The translations under genes were made by a program, and so were the position numbers. A stretch of DNA of 64,000 nucleotides from Alphaproteobacteria bacterium. GTDB taxonomy: Bacteria > Pseudomonadota > Alphaproteobacteria > Rhizobiales > Beijerinckiaceae. The stretch spans positions 287,367 through 351,366 of the forward strand of contig VGDT01000001.1 in the NCBI GenBank assembly GCA_016869595.1, in the 5' to 3' direction. This document shows positions 60,026 through 64,000 of this stretch, piece after piece (position 1 is the stretch's first letter; each line of letters opens with the position of its first letter). Below the pieces are notes generated by a model. The model searched no databases, was not told where the DNA came from, and saw only the letters and a program-made list of their open reading frames with translations.

Positions 60026-61888
60026 ATGACAAAAAAGAACGCTGACGTCGATTCCGCCGATCCCGTGGCTCGCAAACCGGATCGCGGTTTTAAGGCTACT
60101 CTCGCTCCTCTTCGGCCCTTGCTGCCATATGCGTTGCGCTACAAGCGAACGATTGTTTTCGCTTTCGTCGCTCTTCTCATGGCCGCCGGCGCGACTCTCA
60201 CCCTGCCGCTCGCTGTGCGCGGCATGATTGATCACGGCTTTTCAGCCGACAGCGCCGGCGCGGTGAACGCTTATTTCGGAGCGATGATCGCCGTCGCCGC
60301 GACTCTCGCGATGGCTTCCGCCACCCGCTACTATTTCGTCATGACGCTCGGCGAACGCGTGGTCGCCGATCTGCGCGCCGATCTCTTCAAACATCTCACG
60401 AAGCTCGACGCCGCCTTCTACGACACCGCGAAGACGGGCGAGCTTCTCTCGCGCCTCACCGCCGACACGACGCAGCTCAAATCAGCGTTCGGCTCATCGG
60501 CCTCGGTCGCGTTGCGCAATCTTTTCATGTTCTTCGGCGCCATCGTGATGATGGTCGCGACGAGCCCCAAGCTGGCAGGATTGGCGCTCGCAGCCATCCC
60601 CGTGATCGTTCTGCCGCTCATTGCTTCGGGCCGCGCCGTGCGCGGGCGTTCGCGCCATGCGCAGGATACGCTGGCGCAGGCCTCCGCCTATGCCGGGGAA
60701 AATCTTTCAGCCGTGCGCGCCATGCAGGCAAATGGCGCGCAGGCGTCCACGACGGCCCGGTTCACCCGCGCGGTGGAGATCGCTTATGAGGCCGCCCAGT
60801 CCGCGACGCTGCTTCGCGCCTTCGTGACCGCCGGCGCCATTCTCATTGTCTTTACGAGCGTCGTCGGCGTGCTGTGGCTCGGCGCGCAGGATGTGCTCGC
60901 CGGACGCATGACGTCTGGCGTCCTGTCGCAATTTGTCCTCTACGCGGTGCTCGGAGCGAGTTCGCTTGGCGAGCTCTCGCAAACCTGGAGCGAACTCTCA
61001 GCCGCAGCCGGCGCGGCAGGGCGGATCGCCGACATCCTTGCCGTTCAGCCGCGCATCGTCGCGCCGCCGCGGCCGGTTCCTCCGCCCGCCCGCTGGCGGG
61101 GGCGCATCGACTTTGAGCACGTGCGCTTCGCCTATCCAACCGCGCCGGATAGGCCCGCCTTGCAGAATTTCTCGCTCCTCGTTGAGCCTGGCGAGCGCGT
61201 CGCGCTTGTTGGACCGTCCGGCGCTGGCAAATCGACGACCTTTGCGCTGCTTCTGCGTTTCTATGACGTCGACTCCGGCGCAATTACGCTCGACGGCGTC
61301 GATCTGCGCGACCTTGATCCCGCGGCGCTGCGCAAGGCACTCGCGCTCGCGCCGCAAGATCCGGTGATCTTCGGGCTTTCCGTCGCCGAAAATATCGCCT
61401 ACGGCCGTGAGGAGGCGACAAGCGAAGAAATCGTCGCCGCCGCAAAGCGCGCCCAGGCGCATGACTTCATCATGGCGCTGCCGATGGGCTATGACACGCT
61501 GCTCGGCGAGCGCGGCATAACGCTCTCGGGCGGCCAGCGGCAACGTCTCGCCATCGCGCGCGCGATATTGGCCAACGCGCCTGTGCTGCTTCTGGACGAG
61601 GCGACCTCGGCCCTCGACGCCGAGAATGAGGCGCTGGTGCAGGCGGCGTTGCATGACGTGATGCAGGGGCGCACGAGCCTCGTCATTGCCCATCGCCTCG
61701 CGACCGTCCTTGAGGCCGACCGCATCGTCGTCATTGACGAGGGGCGCATCGTGGAGCAGGGGACGCACGCGAGCCTGATCGCCGCCGGCGGCCTTTATGC
61801 GCGGCTCGCGAAATTGCAGTTCGACACCGACCGGGCCGGCGCAGCAGCAGCGTTCCCCTCCCTCCGCGAAGCGGCGGGGAGGGGTTAG
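60026..61888 (+). CDS. ABC transporter, MsbA-like fused permease-ATPase
   Basis: A 620-residue half-transporter. The first about 330 residues form a six-span exporter domain (LLPYALRYKRTIVFAFVALL, VVADLRADLFKHLTKLDAAFYD). The ATPase part has Walker A LVGPSGAGKSTTFALL, Q-loop ALAPQDPVIFG, signature ITLSGGQRQRLAIARAIL, Walker B VLLLDEATSALD and H-loop VIAHRL. Forms a homodimer; exports lipids or drugs, not determinable. The start at 60026 is chosen over an upstream ATG at 59954. The tail after about residue 595 is low complexity. Confidence 0.92.
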   Translation: MTKKNADVDSADPVARKPDRGFKATLAPLRPLLPYALRYKRTIVFAFVALLMAAGATLTLPLAVRGMIDHGFSADSAGAVNAYFGAMIAVAATLAMASATRYYFVMTLGERVVADLRADLFKHLTKLDAAFYDTAKTGELLSRLTADTTQLKSAFGSSASVALRNLFMFFGAIVMMVATSPKLAGLALAAIPVIVLPLIASGRAVRGRSRHAQDTLAQASAYAGENLSAVRAMQANGAQASTTARFTRAVEIAYEAAQSATLLRAFVTAGAILIVFTSVVGVLWLGAQDVLAGRMTSGVLSQFVLYAVLGASSLGELSQTWSELSAAAGAAGRIADILAVQPRIVAPPRPVPPPARWRGRIDFEHVRFAYPTAPDRPALQNFSLLVEPGERVALVGPSGAGKSTTFALLLRFYDVDSGAITLDGVDLRDLDPAALRKALALAPQDPVIFGLSVAENIAYGREEATSEEIVAAAKRAQAHDFIMALPMGYDTLLGERGITLSGGQRQRLAIARAILANAPVLLLDEATSALDAENEALVQAALHDVMQGRTSLVIAHRLATVLEADRIVVIDEGRIVEQGTHASLIAAGGLYARLAKLQFDTDRAGAAAAFPSLREAAGRG

Positions 61889-61904
61889 GGGTGGGGGGCG
61901 TGTA

Positions 61905-63917
61905 TTATCCTTTGTCGGAACGGATGCGCTCTATCGCCGCTTTCAGCAGGCTGATCGCCTCGTCCTTATTTGCTTTCGTCAGGTCGACGTCGACGCGCAG
62001 GCCCTCGCGCTCTTCGTGGATGACGTCCGTCACGGACGACGTCTTTTTGCCGATCGCCTTATAGGTGCGGATCGGCACGCTGACGCCTTTCGCATGGATC
62101 GGAGATTGCTCCTCCACTTCGATCATGTCCTCCACGAGCATCATCGTCTCATGAGAAATGAGGATCGAGCCCGGCGCCGCCGCTTCCTCGAGCCGTGCAG
62201 CGAGATTCACCTGATGGCCGATGATCGTGTATTCCATCCGCTCCTGGCTGCCGAAATCTCCGACAGTGCAATATCCCGTGTTGACGCCGATACGGATCTC
62301 GAAGCGCTGGTCCAAGCCATATTCGCGCCAGCGTCGCTCCAGTTCTCGCGTCATCGCCTGCATATCGAGCGCCATGAGAAGGCACGCCACCGCGTCCTCC
62401 TTGACGCCGCGGGTTTCCGGGTCGCCGAAGAAAATCATGACCGCGTCGCCGATATATTTATCGATGGTGGCGCCGTAGCTGAGGGCGAGATTCGCCATCT
62501 CATTTAAAAAATCATTGAGCATGCGGGTGACGTCTTCGGACTCAAGACTCTCCGCCATTTGGCTGAATCCGACGACATCGGAAAAAAAGACCGTCAGTTT
62601 CTTGCGCTTTGCCGAAATGGAGGCGACGGCGTTGTTCTTGAAAAGCGTGCTGTAGAGCTGAGGCGACAGATATTTGGCGAGGCGCGCCGATAGTCTTTCA
62701 AGTTCTGCGTTTCTGTCCTCAAGCGCCTGGGTTCTTTGCGTCACGAGCGCGTCGAGCGTTCGCTCGCGATTGAGAAAATCCAGCGCCATTCTCTTGAAGA
62801 CGCGCGCCAAATGTCCGACCTCATCCTGCCGATCTTCGACGTCGGAGAGTTCGTCGGCTGAAAACGCTCTGCGCTCTACGTCATTCGCAGCCTTTGCGAT
62901 CGCCACGACGGGAGCCGTCTGCTTTCGCGCAATCCAGGCCGCCAGGCCGCTGCCGAGCAGGGTCGCGGCCAGTGCGATCGCAAGCGCAGTCTCGATTTGC
63001 GACGCGACAAGGCTGTTTAGCCGAGTCGTCGGCATTCTAACGACGGCGGCGCCGATAACGCCGCCATTTTCGCCATTAATTGGCGAGATGACGCTGAGTT
63101 TGCCGGCGCCATGGACCGATTGCGATTGCCCCGTAGCAATGACTGTCCGAACGGGCGCCATCTCTTGAAACGTCAGCTGACCACGGTCGCCATTGAGCCG
63201 CTCGGCGTTCGGACTGGCGATCAGACTTGCTTCCTTGTCGAAGACGAAAATCGCGTCGATGTCGCCGCCGCCCAGAAGGTTGTCGATGACGCGTGGAAGG
63301 CCGATCTGGTCATTGAATTTTTCAAGAAAGCGGGCGTTGTAGCCGACTTGAACGATCCGCGGCTTATCCGAGCCGCGCACGCCGACATATTTGAAATGCT
63401 CGTTATCGACTTCCCGCTTCCTTGCGCCCTGAACGACTCTGTCCTTCTCGCCGGTCAGGAGGGGCCAGAACTCATGCGCCTGCGGCTGCTGCGCGACAGA
63501 CGCGCTGAACAGGAAATCGGCGTCCTTATTGCCATGGATATAGGCGTAGCCCTTTTCATCTGTCACCCAGAACTCGTTCAGGATCGTTTTCTCGGTGATC
63601 GCGGTCAGCTTGTTGTTGATTTCGGCCGACGTCATTCCCGCCTTTTCCGCAGCCTCGACGAATAGCGCCAGAAGCTCGGCCGAGACGATCATGTGCTGGG
63701 AAATCATCCGTTCGACGTCGAGCGGAATTTCGCGCGCAAGGCTCGCGCTCCTCGCCAGAAGTCGTGCGACTTCCTCACCATTTTCATGGGCTTCGGCGAG
63801 CATGGTCCGATAGTTCGACCAGGACAGGAGGGTTGAGGCGACGAGCGTCGCGCCGACGCTGATCGTGGCGACCAACGCAACCAGACGGGAAGCAAAGCTA
63901 AGGTGAGGTAGGCGCAT
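61905..63917 (-). CDS. Sensor adenylate/guanylate cyclase
   Basis: A 670-residue protein. N-terminal span (LVALVATISVGATLVASTLLSW), a periplasmic sensor of about 260 residues (Cache-like: ILNEFWVTDEKGYAYIHGNK), a second span (AIALAATLLGSGLAAWIA), HAMP (APVVAIAKAANDVERRAFSA), a coiled coil, and a class III cyclase domain from about residue 445 with VFFSDVVGFSQMAESLES and IGDAVMIFFGDPE carrying both metal aspartates. The end has GVNTGYCTVGDFGSQERMEYTIIGHQVNLAARL. It should make cAMP in response to an extracellular cue. Start ATG 63917. Convergent with the ABC gene, 16 bp apart. Confidence 0.92.
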   Translation of the reverse strand: MRLPHLSFASRLVALVATISVGATLVASTLLSWSNYRTMLAEAHENGEEVARLLARSASLAREIPLDVERMISQHMIVSAELLALFVEAAEKAGMTSAEINNKLTAITEKTILNEFWVTDEKGYAYIHGNKDADFLFSASVAQQPQAHEFWPLLTGEKDRVVQGARKREVDNEHFKYVGVRGSDKPRIVQVGYNARFLEKFNDQIGLPRVIDNLLGGGDIDAIFVFDKEASLIASPNAERLNGDRGQLTFQEMAPVRTVIATGQSQSVHGAGKLSVISPINGENGGVIGAAVVRMPTTRLNSLVASQIETALAIALAATLLGSGLAAWIARKQTAPVVAIAKAANDVERRAFSADELSDVEDRQDEVGHLARVFKRMALDFLNRERTLDALVTQRTQALEDRNAELERLSARLAKYLSPQLYSTLFKNNAVASISAKRKKLTVFFSDVVGFSQMAESLESEDVTRMLNDFLNEMANLALSYGATIDKYIGDAVMIFFGDPETRGVKEDAVACLLMALDMQAMTRELERRWREYGLDQRFEIRIGVNTGYCTVGDFGSQERMEYTIIGHQVNLAARLEEAAAPGSILISHETMMLVEDMIEVEEQSPIHAKGVSVPIRTYKAIGKKTSSVTDVIHEEREGLRVDVDLTKANKDEAISLLKAAIERIRSDKG

Positions 63918-64000
63918 CAATCTCTCGCGTCGCGATCGTTGCCTTTTGAAAAGAATAGCAAATTTTTGCCGCCAGGCGCTCCGCCGGACCAGGGCGCCTG

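Noticed and set aside
1..64000. CRISPR arrays, rRNA genes, transposases and prophage structural genes
   Set aside because: No regularly spaced repeats, rRNA segments or transposase/phage motifs were seen anywhere in the window.

Overview
The window looks like chromosome of an alphaproteobacterial (Hyphomicrobiales) methylotroph, most likely a type II methanotroph of the Methylocystis/Methylosinus kind. The reasons are a tetrahydromethanopterin-linked formyltransferase/hydrolase gene pair (fhcD end, fhcC), PQQ biosynthesis genes, phosphatidylcholine synthase, alphaproteobacteria-specific families (UPF0262, DUF2948, DUF1013, DUF6163, LdtR-type MarR) and high GC with G/C-ending codons. The genus is inference; no rRNA or methane monooxygenase gene is present.

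Layout. 1-1.4 kb: fhcD-fhcC, then a block of palindromic repeats and a small Cys-containing ORF. 1.5-8.3 kb: putA, hsp20, a UbiH-type monooxygenase, pcs and a quinone oxidoreductase. 8.7-16.3 kb: rsfS, rlmH, a vapBC module with a clear operator palindrome, purA behind an attenuator-like leader, DUF2948-hisD-UPF0262, a two-part GNAT protein and a low-molecular-weight phosphatase. 16.3-22.6 kb is an accessory stretch: amidase, several tiny membrane ORFs with a Flp-pilin-like remnant, a frameshifted DJ-1/PfpI gene, an SmbP-like exported protein, and an AT-richer three-gene cassette (TIGR04255-like protein, frameshifted helical protein, PIN-like protein) ending next to tRNA-Pro(GGG). 22.7-30.7 kb: merR, ctaA followed without gaps by a TIGR04222-like membrane protein with a CxxxCxxxC tail, a DUF692/MNIO enzyme and a partner protein; then fliJ and pqqB-pqqC-pqqDE (D fused to E). 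31-37.8 kb: a lipoprotein hydrolase, a second toxin-antitoxin pair, pssA-psd, moeA and moaC with two unknown genes between them, and an orphan Cys-rich small protein. 37.9-46.5 kb: trpC, trpD, trpG, an M50 protease with CBS domains, ldtR, DUF6163, trpE and a PpiD-like foldase, all on the minus strand. 46.7-64 kb: ppk2, an arsRC-acr3 arsenic operon, tpiA, a catalase-fold-like orphan, ndk, a GST, purN-purM, DUF2157-like, DUF1013/TrcR, an acyl-CoA ligase, a tiny glycine-rich membrane protein, an MsbA-like exporter and an adenylate/guanylate cyclase.

How it fits together. C1 oxidation is served by Fhc (formaldehyde to formate) and PQQ (cofactor of methanol dehydrogenase). Molybdenum cofactor genes would support formate dehydrogenase or similar enzymes. 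Pcs plus PssA/Psd supply the PC and PE of a membrane-rich cell. The best candidate for an undescribed system is the ctaA-linked TIGR04222-like/MNIO/partner cassette at 24.65-26.97 kb. The membrane protein's regularly spaced C-terminal cysteines are a plausible substrate for the neighbouring iron enzyme, which would make it a membrane-anchored, RiPP-like modified protein. A second candidate is the AT-rich TIGR04255-like/PIN cassette at 19.9-21.95 kb.
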